From a virus, in the IMG/VR virus record IMGVR_UViG_3300031758_000021, positions 1 through 64,000 of that record: a stretch of 64,000 nt of DNA; one strand, 5' to 3'. This document shows positions 34,048-42,531 of this stretch, piece by piece (position 1 is the stretch's first letter; every line of letters begins with the position of its first letter). Made by a program: the position numbers and the translations under genes. Below the pieces are notes generated by a model. The model ran no database searches, was not told the DNA's origin, and saw only the letters and a list, made by a program, of their open reading frames with translations.

Positions 34048-37000
34048 ATGTCAGTAGCCACTGAGGCAAATACCAGCCTAAAAGCGTTAGTTCAATTAAC
34101 TACAAAGATTGAGAGTTATCTTAATCCCACTAATAGTAAGAAAGGTGGCGCTGAAGGTAAAACCACTAAGTCTAAGGAAGGTCCTACTAAAGGACCGGCT
34201 ATTGATTCTGCTAAAGAAGCAATGGCAATTGGTGGTATGGCTACCTCAATAGCAAAATTAATTGTTGCAACTAATGTTCTTAGTTCTAAAGCAGGTGTAA
34301 AAGTTAAAGACTTCTTAGTAAACTTTTCCGAAGGACTTAGAGATGCCGCCAACAATATTAAAGATGTTAACGGCATTGAACTAATTGATGCAATGACAAA
34401 AATGTCTAAAAGCATATTTTCATTTGCATTAGGAATGACAGCCGTTGCATTATTAGCCCCCGCAGTAGCACTTGGAACAATTGTCTTTATCCTGGCAATT
34501 AAAGGAATACTTAACGCTTTAAAAACAGCTAATGCAGCGGCTGGTAGAGGCGCAACTGCATTAGCTACATTAATGGGCATAGGCAGAGGTATTGCACTCT
34601 TTGCATTAACAATGGTAGGTATTGCGTTAGTTGCTCCGCTATTTGCATTTGGTACATTAGTATTCATACTAGCAATCAAAGGAATCTTATCAGCATTAAA
34701 CACTGCAAATAGATTTGCTGGAAGAGGTGCAACCGCACTTTCCACTTTAATGAAACTTGGCAGATACATTGCTATCTTTGCTTTAACAATGGTTGGTATT
34801 GCATTAGTTGCTCCACTATTTGCATTAGGTACATTAGTTTTCATATTAGCCATAAAAGCTATTACGTGGGCTATAAGCGATATGGGTAAAAAATCAGTAA
34901 TGATTAATAGAGGAGCCAAGGCTTTAACTAATATAGTTAAACCTATGCTATTCTTTGGAATAGTTATGGTAGCTGCTGGCTTTGCTGCCCAATACATAGC
35001 TATGGGAGCACTTGTATTAGGACTTGCTATTGGATTTGTTTCAATAGTAATGAATGAGGTAGGAAAGAAATCAATACAGATTAATAAAGGTGTTAAAACG
35101 CTAGGCAGTATGGCTAAACCTCTGGCATTTTTTGGGGTAGTTATGGCTATTGCTGGTTTAGTATGGCAACAGATTTTAAAGGGATCGGTTTCACTTGCTG
35201 CCGCTATGACAGTTATTGGTCTTGCAGCTTATGGACTTGGTAAATTTGATAAAGATATTAAGAAAGGATCAGTAGTTTTAGATTTATTAATTCCACCTAT
35301 GATAGGCTTTGCTGTTGGTGTTGCAATAGTGGGTAGTCTTGTTAAAGATGACCCCGTTACACTTGGCCTTAAACTTGCTCTAATGGGTGCAGCTATAGTT
35401 GGTTTAGGATTAGCCGCGGCTGCTTTAGGTATTCCTGTTGTAGCAGCATTTGTTGAATTGGGTGCAGGTGTACTTATATCATTAGCTGCGTCACTTGTAG
35501 TTTTTGCTGGTGCACTTTGGTTATTATCAAAAGCTGATTTTACAAAAGAAAAAACTGAAAACCTTGGATATGCTATTGCTGAGATAGGTTTTGCACTTGC
35601 AAAATTTGGATTAGTTGCAGTACCCGCTGCTATTGGCGCCGCGGTTCTTATACCTGCGTCACTTGCTCTTTTACCACTTACATATGCATTGTCAAAATTT
35701 AAAACAATTGACTGGCAAGAATCTGATGGTGAGGCTTTAAAAAATGCTTTAAGCAGTACTGTCCAAGGATTTGCACACGCACTTGATGGATTAGGCATAA
35801 AAGGTATACTTAAAGCAATGGCAGCAATCCCAATGATTTCGTCAATGGGTAATGCTCTTGTTTCTTTAGCCGCTGGTGTAAAAGCAATGGCAACTTTATC
35901 ATTCACAGAAATGGAATATGATAAAGATGCTAAAAAACTTGTACCTAAAAGAGTAGTTAAATTAACTGATGCTGAAATACAAGCGGTTGGTCCAAATACC
36001 GCAATGATACTTAATGCGCTTGCAATGCCACTTACAAACTTTGGTATGTGGTCAACAATGGGTGAAACCGGGTTTGGTCCTTTTACCATTGGAGCCGGTT
36101 ACATGGCAAAAGGTATTAAAGCAGCAGCAGGCATCGGAAATGTTATCTCTAGTATAGCTAAAGGTGTTGCTGACATGGCTCAGCTTAATGTTGTTGATTA
36201 TGAAGTTAGAGAAGGCAAACTTGTTCCTAAAGCAGTTCGTAAATTAACTCCTGGTGATTTTATACTAGCAGCATTAAATACCGCATTAATTTTAGACACA
36301 TTGGTAACACCTCTTTCAACATTTGGAAAAGAAGCTGCAAATGGTGAAGGGCGACTGTGGGGAGATGGGTATGTTACTAAAGGAATAGAAGCTGCAGGAA
36401 AGGTAGGAAATGCAATCGCATCTATTGCAAAAGGTGTTTTTGATATGGCAAGTCTCGACATTGTGGAAAACGAGGTTGTTGATGGTAAGCTTGTTCCTAA
36501 AGCGGTTCGTAAATTAAACGTCGGTGACTTTGTATTAGCAGCTGTGAATGTTGGACTTATTCTTGAAACATTAACAAAACCACTTACTGATTTTGGTAGA
36601 GCTTATAAAGATGGTAGTTCATGGTTTACTGATAGCGCGCTTGAGGCTGGTATAACTGCAACTGGTAAGATAGTTGATCCTATTGCTAAAATGGCTGATA
36701 TGATTATTAAACTTGCAGGTGGACAAGCAACTATTAATGAAGTAATTAACCCTGGGACTAAAGATGCAAAAATTGTTCCTAAAGGTGTAATAACTTTTGC
36801 TGACGCGGTTCCGATGGCAATTAAAAATGTAAAGAAATTGCTATGGGCATTTCCAGAATTATTTGCTAACTTAGGTATATACATTGACAAATGGGAAGAT
36901 GAAATTGATACTGCTATCGAGTTTATGCCAAAGATGTCTTCTGCATCAAAAGATATACTTGATGTTTCTAAATCTTATCTTGAAATTACAAAGAACATTG

Positions 37001-37590
37001 AGGAGTCTAGTAAGTCAGGAACAAACATTTACGGTGTAATAAGTGGGTTTGCTACTTCATTAACATTAATAGGTATTTCTTTTAATAAAATGGACAATAA
37101 TAAACTTACTTTGTATAAAAAGTTTGCATCAATTACAGAAGGTATGACAAAGATTACCACACCTTTTGAAAAGTTCACTAAAACGTTTGGCCAGTTTACA
37201 AAAGATATGGGTGCCTTTGTTAAAGTATGGGACGCATTTGGAAAAGATGACGCTACCAACTTAAAGACATACGCTGATTCATTAAAAACTATAGCAAGTG
37301 TGGACGCAGGAAAATTATCATCGGTCACAAAAGCGCTTAAAGAACAAGCACAAGCTCAGGCAGACTTAAACAATTCACAGAAAACTACACCAAGTGGTGG
37401 GGCTACCACTGCTGACGGAAAAGGCGCTGCTGCTAAACCAGCTGAGAAGGCTAAGCAATCTACTTTTGGCGCAGCACAAGCTGCTGCAGCTGCGGCTCCG
37501 CCACCAGCTTCTCAGTCTAATAATCTTGGTGGAGGTGTTATTGCTCGTCTAGAAGTAACGAACCTTTACATAAATGGTAAGAAATGGTAA
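34048..37590 (+). CDS. 29: Tail tape measure protein (gp29 analogue)
   Basis: 1180 aa with long helical, alanine-rich, strongly hydrophobic stretches, as expected of a tape measure that sets tail length and enters the cell envelope at infection. Residues ~130-370 contain four ~60-aa repeats built on G-T-L-V-F-I-L-A-I-K-G-I-L and G-R-G-A-T-A-L. Residues ~600-920 contain four ~90-aa repeats marked by K-L-V-P-K-x-V-x-K-L. The C-terminus has a coiled coil and an Ala/Pro linker. T4 gp29 is 590 aa; at ~0.15 nm per residue this would give a tail near 175 nm. Lies after the hub chaperone genes. Confidence 0.85.
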   Translation: MSVATEANTSLKALVQLTTKIESYLNPTNSKKGGAEGKTTKSKEGPTKGPAIDSAKEAMAIGGMATSIAKLIVATNVLSSKAGVKVKDFLVNFSEGLRDAANNIKDVNGIELIDAMTKMSKSIFSFALGMTAVALLAPAVALGTIVFILAIKGILNALKTANAAAGRGATALATLMGIGRGIALFALTMVGIALVAPLFAFGTLVFILAIKGILSALNTANRFAGRGATALSTLMKLGRYIAIFALTMVGIALVAPLFALGTLVFILAIKAITWAISDMGKKSVMINRGAKALTNIVKPMLFFGIVMVAAGFAAQYIAMGALVLGLAIGFVSIVMNEVGKKSIQINKGVKTLGSMAKPLAFFGVVMAIAGLVWQQILKGSVSLAAAMTVIGLAAYGLGKFDKDIKKGSVVLDLLIPPMIGFAVGVAIVGSLVKDDPVTLGLKLALMGAAIVGLGLAAAALGIPVVAAFVELGAGVLISLAASLVVFAGALWLLSKADFTKEKTENLGYAIAEIGFALAKFGLVAVPAAIGAAVLIPASLALLPLTYALSKFKTIDWQESDGEALKNALSSTVQGFAHALDGLGIKGILKAMAAIPMISSMGNALVSLAAGVKAMATLSFTEMEYDKDAKKLVPKRVVKLTDAEIQAVGPNTAMILNALAMPLTNFGMWSTMGETGFGPFTIGAGYMAKGIKAAAGIGNVISSIAKGVADMAQLNVVDYEVREGKLVPKAVRKLTPGDFILAALNTALILDTLVTPLSTFGKEAANGEGRLWGDGYVTKGIEAAGKVGNAIASIAKGVFDMASLDIVENEVVDGKLVPKAVRKLNVGDFVLAAVNVGLILETLTKPLTDFGRAYKDGSSWFTDSALEAGITATGKIVDPIAKMADMIIKLAGGQATINEVINPGTKDAKIVPKGVITFADAVPMAIKNVKKLLWAFPELFANLGIYIDKWEDEIDTAIEFMPKMSSASKDILDVSKSYLEITKNIEESSKSGTNIYGVISGFATSLTLIGISFNKMDNNKLTLYKKFASITEGMTKITTPFEKFTKTFGQFTKDMGAFVKVWDAFGKDDATNLKTYADSLKTIASVDAGKLSSVTKALKEQAQAQADLNNSQKTTPSGGATTADGKGAAAKPAEKAKQSTFGAAQAAAAAAPPPASQSNNLGGGVIARLEVTNLYINGKKW

Positions 37591-37609
37591 ATTACAAAAG
37601 TAAACTGAA

Positions 37610-37619
37610 GAATATATAG
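37610..37619 (+). promoter_or_regulatory. GATATATA motif (close to start)
   Basis: GAATATATAG, 3 nt before the ATG at 37623. Too close for a normal leader, so weak. Confidence 0.25.
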
Positions 37620-37622
37620 AAT

Positions 37623-37955
37623 ATGGAAAGAACATATATGAGATTCTCTGATTGGGAAGCAAAGAAATACGATGCTGCGGTTAAAGAAGACGCAGAAGAA
37701 ATTAAAACTGCTGCTGAGCCTTCGGCAAATGCAGCTTTAATTGCTCAGCTTGCTGATGTTGAAAAAGCTCGCAAAGAAGCTGTTCGTAATAAAGAATCAT
37801 TCCAATCACAAATTTTAGAAATTGAAGCAAGACTTATCAAGATAGAAATTGAAAGAAATGATTTAATCAAAAAGAAACAAGACTTAGAGCATGCTAAGAC
37901 TATTGCTTTAACTACATCAAAAGAAGGGAAGACTAATGTCAAAGAAGATAAATAA
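37623..37955 (+). CDS. Small coiled-coil protein after tape measure
   Basis: 110 aa, highly charged. Residues ~40-100 form a near-continuous coiled coil (heptads around KARKEAVRNKESF and IEARLIKIEIERNDL). Not recognised. Immediately downstream of the tape measure, so it may be a tail or baseplate assembly factor. Overlaps the next gene by 20 nt. Confidence 0.65.
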   Translation: MERTYMRFSDWEAKKYDAAVKEDAEEIKTAAEPSANAALIAQLADVEKARKEAVRNKESFQSQILEIEARLIKIEIERNDLIKKKQDLEHAKTIALTTSKEGKTNVKEDK

Positions 37956-38166
37956 TACACCTGACTTTGCTACATTTGAAGCAGAGACTGCAGAATATAA
38001 AGCACCAAAATATTTAGTTCAGCCTGCGCCAGGCGACACTGGGTTTTATATGTTTAAGAAAGCATTTGATAATCAGAAGTCATTCTTTAAACCAAGAATT
38101 GCAAGTTCTAACAAAGAACTTCCTGATAGCAACGGTCAAACGCCTGATGAACAAGAGGAAAATTAA
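37936..38166 (+). CDS. Hypothetical small protein
   Basis: 76 aa, hydrophilic, with an aromatic centre (G-F-Y-M-F-K-K-A-F) and an acidic tail. No family recognised. The 20-nt overlap with the coiled-coil gene and the terminator just downstream mark it as the last gene of the tail message. Confidence 0.65.
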   Translation: MSKKINNTPDFATFEAETAEYKAPKYLVQPAPGDTGFYMFKKAFDNQKSFFKPRIASSNKELPDSNGQTPDEQEEN

Positions 38167-38192
38167 GAACTTCTAATCTATTATAGAAATTA

Positions 38193-38220
38193 ATGTATGG
38201 TAATTATCATACATTTTTTT
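38193..38220 (+). terminator. Rho-independent terminator at end of tail block
   Basis: ATGTATG (38193-38199) pairs with CATACAT (38208-38214), 8-nt loop, then a run of T to 38220. Confidence 0.75.
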
Positions 38221-38300
38221 GTATGTCCGCAAATGTCCTCTATATATCTGTAAAGAACTTTATTTAACCTGTAGAATATAATCTACAAAAATATCCTTAT

Positions 38301-38537
38301 ATGATTGACTTTGAGAAAACAAATCTATTAAGACAAAAAATAGCCGACGAAAAAATAAATGATGGATCTGAAAGACCTAATCATTTTGCTTTCTTGTTAT
38401 TATTTGTTGCAAAATTCTTAGCCATTTATGGCACACTATGGTTAATCTTAACCAAGTTTAATTACACTCCATTTAACTTTTTAGAAACTCTGGTAATTTA
38501 CCTTACGTTTATGTCTACTTTATGGAAAAGAAAATAG
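38301..38537 (+). CDS. Small membrane protein, two predicted TM segments
   Basis: 78 aa: a charged N-terminal ~27 residues, then hydrophobic segments at about residues 28-47 (FAFLLLFVAKFLAIYG) and 55-73, ending in K-R-K. A short two-helix membrane protein like this could be a holin or antiholin, but nothing confirms it and no lysozyme is adjacent. Overlaps the guanylate kinase-like gene by 16 nt. Confidence 0.6.
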   Translation: MIDFEKTNLLRQKIADEKINDGSERPNHFAFLLLFVAKFLAIYGTLWLILTKFNYTPFNFLETLVIYLTFMSTLWKRK

Positions 38538-39058
38538 TCCTTATTGGAAAATCTTGTTCAGGTAAAACTGAACTGGCGGCAATGTTAGAAAAAACCGGCT
38601 GTCGTCCTGGCATATCAACCACATCAAGACCCATGCGCCATAATGAAATTAATGGTGTTAGTTATAATTTCATACCACGTGCAAATTTTGAAATGATGAT
38701 TGATACTGATCAATTTATTGAGTGGGATGAATTTAATGATTGGTATTATGGTTTAACAAGAACTGATTATGAACATTGTGATCTTTTAGTATTAACACCA
38801 AGAGGGCTGGAAAAACTTATACATGCAGTAGGTAGAGAAAACTTGGTTGTTATTTTTATGCACACTCCTGATAAAGTTCGTTTAGACAGATCTATACAAA
38901 GAGGAGATGATCCTAAAGAAGTTAATCGTCGTATGAAAACTGATGATGCTGACTTTGCTGACTATATTAAAAGTGAAGATTGGGATTTAGCAATGGATTA
39001 TCGCATGACTGATAAATTTAGATTTTTGTCTAAACTTTTTTCAGATTTCAAGAACTAA
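38522..39058 (+). CDS. Guanylate kinase-like nucleotide kinase
   Basis: P-loop kinase of 178 aa. Walker A G-K-S-C-S-G-K-T (residues 9-16), then S-T-T-S-R-P-M-R (about 33-40), the GMP-binding S/T-x-R-P motif of guanylate kinases, G-V-S-Y-N-F (about 46-51) and F-I-E-W-D-E-F (about 65-71), which match the family's G-x-x-Y-x-F and F-L-E. The lid region keeps an R-G-D-D segment. Likely phosphorylates GMP/dGMP to feed the nucleotide pool. It is slightly short against the ~200 aa bacterial enzymes. Confidence 0.8.
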   Translation: MEKKIVLIGKSCSGKTELAAMLEKTGCRPGISTTSRPMRHNEINGVSYNFIPRANFEMMIDTDQFIEWDEFNDWYYGLTRTDYEHCDLLVLTPRGLEKLIHAVGRENLVVIFMHTPDKVRLDRSIQRGDDPKEVNRRMKTDDADFADYIKSEDWDLAMDYRMTDKFRFLSKLFSDFKN

Positions 39059-39069
39059 TGAACCACAAT

Positions 39070-39080
39070 GATATATAAAC
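39070..39080 (+). promoter_or_regulatory. Candidate late promoter motif
   Basis: GATATATAAAC, 18 nt before the ATG at 39099, in the short gap after the kinase gene. Confidence 0.5.
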
Positions 39081-39098
39081 TATAAATAAAATAGACAT

Positions 39099-39425
39099 AT
39101 GCAAAACTACGTAGTAACTCCTGAGTTTAAACAAAGAGTAACAGACATTCTAAACACTAAAAAATTTACTCAGGTATTTCCATTTATGAATTTGATTAAC
39201 CGTGAAGGTTTTCAATATTCTGAAACTGAGTTAAACCAACTTGTACAATTCCTTGGAGAATTTTCATACAATGAGGTTGCTGAATTATTTAACAGATTAC
39301 CATCTATTGTTACACAAGTAACTGATGCAGATGGTCAAGAGGTTGGTATTTCAGGAGAACCAGAAGCAGCTGCTCCTAAAGCTGAGAAAAAAGCTAAAAA
39401 AGTTGAAGCTGAACCAGCAAACTAA
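39099..39425 (+). CDS. Hypothetical protein with Ala/Lys-rich tail
   Basis: 108 aa. The first ~70 residues are helical and hydrophobic-patterned (F-P-F-M-N-L-I, L-V-Q-F-L-G-E-F), the last 25 are a low-complexity A-K-K-x-K-K-V-E-A-E tail of the kind found on nucleic-acid-associated phage proteins. Not recognised. A late-type motif precedes it and a hairpin follows. Confidence 0.65.
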   Translation: MQNYVVTPEFKQRVTDILNTKKFTQVFPFMNLINREGFQYSETELNQLVQFLGEFSYNEVAELFNRLPSIVTQVTDADGQEVGISGEPEAAAPKAEKKAKKVEAEPAN

Positions 39426-39441
39426 TTTATCTTAAACAACT

Positions 39442-39469
39442 AGCAGGACGGAAGCAATTCTATCCTGCT
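39442..39469 (+). terminator. Hairpin after small gene, possible terminator
   Basis: AGCAGGA (39442-39448) pairs with TCCTGCT (39463-39469), 14-nt loop. There is no good T-run, so termination is uncertain. Confidence 0.4.
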
Positions 39470-39471
39470 TA

Positions 39472-39487
39472 AAGTTGTTAATAACTT
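39472..39487. promoter_or_regulatory. Palindromic element before ECF sigma gene
   Basis: Full AAGTTGTTAATAACTT copy. The TATATTTG that follows lies at exactly the spacing seen in the other composite elements. Confidence 0.6.
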
Positions 39488-39499
39488 TATCCTTAATTG

Positions 39500-39531
39500 T
39501 TTTTTATTTCACAATAAAATTATTATATTTG
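39500..39531 (+). promoter_or_regulatory. Early-type promoter of ECF sigma gene
   Basis: TATATTTG at 39524-39531 is an exact TAnnTTTG; the -33 position at 39500-39503 reads TTTT instead of TTTG. 38 nt before the ATG. Confidence 0.6.
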
Positions 39532-39569
39532 TAAAATAATTAATCAACTAACTTAACCTAACAGTCTCT

Positions 39570-40220
39570 ATGGCACTAACTAAAAATTCTCAACAGCCTT
39601 CTATGTCAACTAAACCGAAATCACTTCAAGAAATGGGATTAGCATTTTTTGAGTCAAGATCCGAAAGGGATTTTACAAATGTGTATCATCGCCTTCGCCC
39701 AAGCATCTCATATTACTTGAGAGAATTGGTTCCTAATCAAGATGATCGTAACGAGGTTATCGCAACAGCATTTGCTAAAGTTTGGCAAAAGATTCACCAG
39801 TATGATCCATATTGGAATTTCAGTACTTGGGTTTATCGTATTGCTCGAAATGAGGCTCTTCTATTTTTTAGAAGTAAAAAGAAAACATATTCATACGATG
39901 CTATGCAAGAGATGGGTATAAACATGGAAGCTAAAGGTCCTATTACTGAGTCTGACGCTTTCTTATCTGATGAAGATCATCCAGTTGATTTGCTATATGA
40001 TATGGCAGTTGAAGAAATTGGTAATCTTCCAGAATTATACAAAACAGTTTTAACACTTCGTGAAATTGATAAAATGAAATATGAAGAAATTGCTGACCAA
40101 CTTGGTTGGAAACACAATACTGTTAGAACTCGTATCCGTAAAGCTCGTGAACTTGTTAGGGCTGGTCTTTTAAAGAAAGACCCTAATTTAGTTAAATTAT
40201 ACAATCAAGAAATATCATAA
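39570..40220 (+). CDS. ECF-type RNA polymerase sigma factor
   Basis: 216 aa with the two domains of an extracytoplasmic-function sigma factor. Region 2 spans residues ~35-105: a D-D-R-N-E-V-I-A-T-A-F-A-K-V-W segment for core binding and F-S-T-W-V-Y-R-I-A-R-N-E-A for -10 recognition. Region 4 spans ~140-195 with the helix-turn-helix Y-E-E-I-A-D-Q-L-G-W-K and T-V-R-T-R-I-R-K-A-R. The form is closer to cellular sigma-70 relatives than to T4 gp55, which is also encoded at 11398. It may redirect host polymerase to a second set of phage promoters. Its own promoter is of early type. Confidence 0.9.
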   Translation: MALTKNSQQPSMSTKPKSLQEMGLAFFESRSERDFTNVYHRLRPSISYYLRELVPNQDDRNEVIATAFAKVWQKIHQYDPYWNFSTWVYRIARNEALLFFRSKKKTYSYDAMQEMGINMEAKGPITESDAFLSDEDHPVDLLYDMAVEEIGNLPELYKTVLTLREIDKMKYEEIADQLGWKHNTVRTRIRKARELVRAGLLKKDPNLVKLYNQEIS

Positions 40221-40221
40221 T

Positions 40222-40677
40222 ATGAAACTATTCAGATTTAGAAATCTAAAAAACTTTCTACAGGATGTAAAAAATTACACTGTCCTTAGATTAGCTATTC
40301 GTAAGTACCGCGGTACACCGGATTGGGAAAGATTCAATTTACGAGTTGATTGGGTTGGCCGAATCTACACCGTGTTTAATCCAAGTCCAGCTGATGCAGG
40401 TGATGATAAACAAATGCTTGACATTAAACTTGGTGAGCGAATGATTCCTTGCCATAAGTTTATTGACACAATGGGATTAAGTGAAGTGGTTGCAGTATCC
40501 GGTGAAAAGATTCCTGACTCTGACTCTTATCTTATTGTGTATTATCCTATCTTTAAATACTTATCTGTTTGGAAAGTATTTTTAAATGCTTTCTATCTTA
40601 CACTTATATTGATATTCCGTTCGAATATCGCAAGTGCAATTAACTGGGTTGTAGAATTATGCAAAACGCTAATCTAA
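40222..40677 (+). CDS. Hypothetical protein with C-terminal membrane segment
   Basis: 151 aa starting one base after the sigma factor stop, so probably co-translated with it. The N-terminal ~110 residues are soluble and basic-aromatic; residues ~115-135 (V-F-L-N-A-F-Y-L-T-L-I-L-I-F) form a likely transmembrane helix. An anti-sigma role would fit the neighbour and the membrane anchor but there is no recognisable anti-sigma motif. Confidence 0.6.
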   Translation: MKLFRFRNLKNFLQDVKNYTVLRLAIRKYRGTPDWERFNLRVDWVGRIYTVFNPSPADAGDDKQMLDIKLGERMIPCHKFIDTMGLSEVVAVSGEKIPDSDSYLIVYYPIFKYLSVWKVFLNAFYLTLILIFRSNIASAINWVVELCKTLI

Positions 40678-40686
40678 ATTCACCAA

Positions 40687-40697
40687 GATATATAAAT
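40687..40697 (+). promoter_or_regulatory. Candidate late promoter motif
   Basis: GATATATAAAT, 18 nt before the ATG at 40716. Confidence 0.5.
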
Positions 40698-40715
40698 TAA
40701 GAAAAAACAAAAACC

Positions 40716-41273
40716 ATGACAAAAGAAGCAACTCTTACTATTGAGAAAGCACCTGTTGATATTGACGGGAAATTAGAACAAAGACAAAAACTTGCAGCGG
40801 ATCTTGAAAAGAAATTAAATAATTTCCGCGCAGAATTAGAAACAAAAACGTATCTTGTAGAAGGTCAGATTACAACAGCAAAAGCTTTACATGACTTTAT
40901 TACCAACGATGCTAAATGGAATTTTTCAGAATCAATGGGAATCATTGAAACAAGAAAGCAGCTTGATGTTATCATCAAAGATCTTGAGACTGGAAAACGT
41001 AAAGAAATCATGTTATCTACATTAGCTCTTGAGGCTATTTACTATTTCTTATCAAAAGAAACTGGTGTAGGATTAAGTTCAGCATTGCATTACTTTAACA
41101 CAATCTTAAAACCTGTGACAGATGCTTTATCTCGCGCTAAACAAGATAAAGAAAAGAAAGATCAGTTGGAAAGAGATTTAGGACAAGTACAAAATGCTAT
41201 TGACCAAGGAGCAGTATCAGAATATGAAGATCAACTTATTGCTGAAATTGCATTAGAAAATGAAGCAGAATAA
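40716..41273 (+). CDS. Coiled-coil protein, unknown
   Basis: 185 aa, almost entirely helical: charged coiled coils at about residues 20-55 and 145-180, and a more hydrophobic centre (L-A-L-E-A-I-Y-Y-F-L-S). Not recognised. It heads a set of three genes with 2-nt or overlapping junctions, the other two being membrane proteins, so it may belong to a membrane-linked complex. Confidence 0.65.
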   Translation: MTKEATLTIEKAPVDIDGKLEQRQKLAADLEKKLNNFRAELETKTYLVEGQITTAKALHDFITNDAKWNFSESMGIIETRKQLDVIIKDLETGKRKEIMLSTLALEAIYYFLSKETGVGLSSALHYFNTILKPVTDALSRAKQDKEKKDQLERDLGQVQNAIDQGAVSEYEDQLIAEIALENEAE

Positions 41274-41275
41274 AA

Positions 41276-41566
41276 ATGAATAAAATAAACGAATTACTCG
41301 ATAAACGTTTTCAACAGATTGCTATCATCTTATTGGTAGCAATCTTTGTGAGAACATGTGGTTCAGGTGATGTTAAAAGTATTAACAAAAGACTTGACAA
41401 AATAGAGGCAAGACTTGATTCTTGCGCATCTCAAAAGGATTTACAAATAGAAGGATTAAAAGCTGAAAAACGTATGATCCAATCTACTGACCGTAAGATC
41501 CTTGATGTTAATCGCCAAACAGCGATTGATGCTGAAATTACTAAACTTGAAAGTGAAAAAAGATAA
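41276..41566 (+). CDS. Membrane-anchored coiled-coil protein
   Basis: 96 aa with one N-terminal transmembrane segment (about residues 14-27, IAIILLVAIFVRT) followed by a long coiled coil. The Cys right after the membrane segment (R-T-C-G-S-G) has no lipobox, so lipidation is doubtful. A spanin-like role is conceivable. The next gene overlaps its end by 14 nt. Confidence 0.6.
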   Translation: MNKINELLDKRFQQIAIILLVAIFVRTCGSGDVKSINKRLDKIEARLDSCASQKDLQIEGLKAEKRMIQSTDRKILDVNRQTAIDAEITKLESEKR

Positions 41567-42428
41567 ATTACTACACGGATTCATAATTACAACTTTTGTA
41601 AGTTTGTATCTAATTGTGAGTGTTATTTCAACTATTCACGTTATTGATTTCTTTAGTTTATCGAATCCGCAATGGCTTTCTATTTCATTAGCGATTGCTT
41701 TTGAAATTGGAGCAGCTGCATCTCTTGCATCTCTTATAGTATTAGATAAAATGAATAAGTCTCTAGTTTGGGGCTTATTCATTATTTTGACTTGTATGCA
41801 AATGATGGGTAATACATATTATGCCTTTACAAATTTACAAGACTACCAATCTTGGGTAGAATTATTTGGACTTGTAGATGAAGATCCTCTTTACCAAAAA
41901 AGAATCCTTTCTATTATAAGTGGTGCAATCTTACCACTTGTTGCTTTAGGTTTTATTAAGTCTCTTGTTGATTACATTCGTCCAGCGATTGAAGATGATG
42001 TAAACATACATGAACAACTACATGAAACTACGCAAGCACCTGATTTAAAAGCTGAACAAAAAAGAGTTGCACAAATCGTTGAAGATTTAAAAGCAGAAGG
42101 TAAACTGCCAACGGCAGATCATACCGATGATGAACCAACGGCTCTTGCTAATTCTAAATATCGTTTAGAAGATAAAGAAGAACTTCCATTTATTGAAGAT
42201 GCTTTAGAAATTAATGGTCTTGATGCCTTACCTGAAAAAGAAACTGAAATTGTTGCACATTTAGAAGATGCAAACGTTTTAACAGGAACTCCGGAAGAAG
42301 CAGTTAAAGAGACTAAAAAATTACCGCCAACTATTGCTCCGGTAAATCAAGAAGAGATTCTTAAAGAATTTCAAGAATCTTCGGAAATAGATAATATAAA
42401 TGGTAGTGAAAAAAAAAGTTTGATTTAA
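41553..42428 (+). CDS. Polytopic membrane protein with acidic tail
   Basis: About 291 aa from the GTG at 41553 (overlap of 14 nt); ATG codons at 41502 and 41529 would give longer forms reading more of the upstream gene. Four transmembrane segments in the first half (around F-I-I-T-T-F-V-S-L-Y-L, I-S-L-A-I-A-F-E-I, W-G-L-F-I-I-L-T-C and I-I-S-G-A-I-L-P-L), then a long acidic hydrophilic tail. Not recognised. It ends in a 9-A run after which the -1 frame stays open for 33 codons. Confidence 0.6.
   Translation: MKKDKLLHGFIITTFVSLYLIVSVISTIHVIDFFSLSNPQWLSISLAIAFEIGAAASLASLIVLDKMNKSLVWGLFIILTCMQMMGNTYYAFTNLQDYQSWVELFGLVDEDPLYQKRILSIISGAILPLVALGFIKSLVDYIRPAIEDDVNIHEQLHETTQAPDLKAEQKRVAQIVEDLKAEGKLPTADHTDDEPTALANSKYRLEDKEELPFIEDALEINGLDALPEKETEIVAHLEDANVLTGTPEEAVKETKKLPPTIAPVNQEEILKEFQESSEIDNINGSEKKSLI
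42409..42418 (+). other. Slippery A9-G run, candidate -1 frameshift site
   Basis: In the frame of the membrane protein the run reads GAA AAA AAA AGT, giving an A AAA AAA heptamer at 42410-42416. A -1 slip replaces the last four residues by a 33-residue extension. Confidence 0.4.
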
Positions 42429-42514
42429 ACTCTTACTTTGATTTAGAATACACGCCAGAACCAAAAGCAAAAAAGAAAGTTAATCCACAGGTTCGTCCTG
42501 GAGTTAATGCGTAA
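42416..42514 (+). other. Open frame reached only by frameshift
   Basis: Encodes a basic tail beginning K-F-D-L-N-S-Y-F-D-L-E-Y and ending V-R-P-G-V-N-A, stop at 42512. It has no start codon in its own frame; the ATG at 42400 lies in a different frame and stops after eight codons. Either the membrane protein is extended by frameshifting or one A is missing in the sequence. Confidence 0.5.
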
Positions 42515-42531
42515 AAAGATCACATACTATA

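Noticed and set aside
34116-36089. Two long minus-strand open frames (293 and 286 aa) inside the tape measure gene
   Set aside because: Antisense of Ala/Gly-rich hydrophobic codons, overlapping a well-supported plus-strand gene; all other genes are on the plus strand.
41502-41552. Longer N-terminus for the polytopic membrane protein
   Set aside because: It would only re-read the end of the upstream gene; the GTG at 41553 gives an overlap length typical of this genome.
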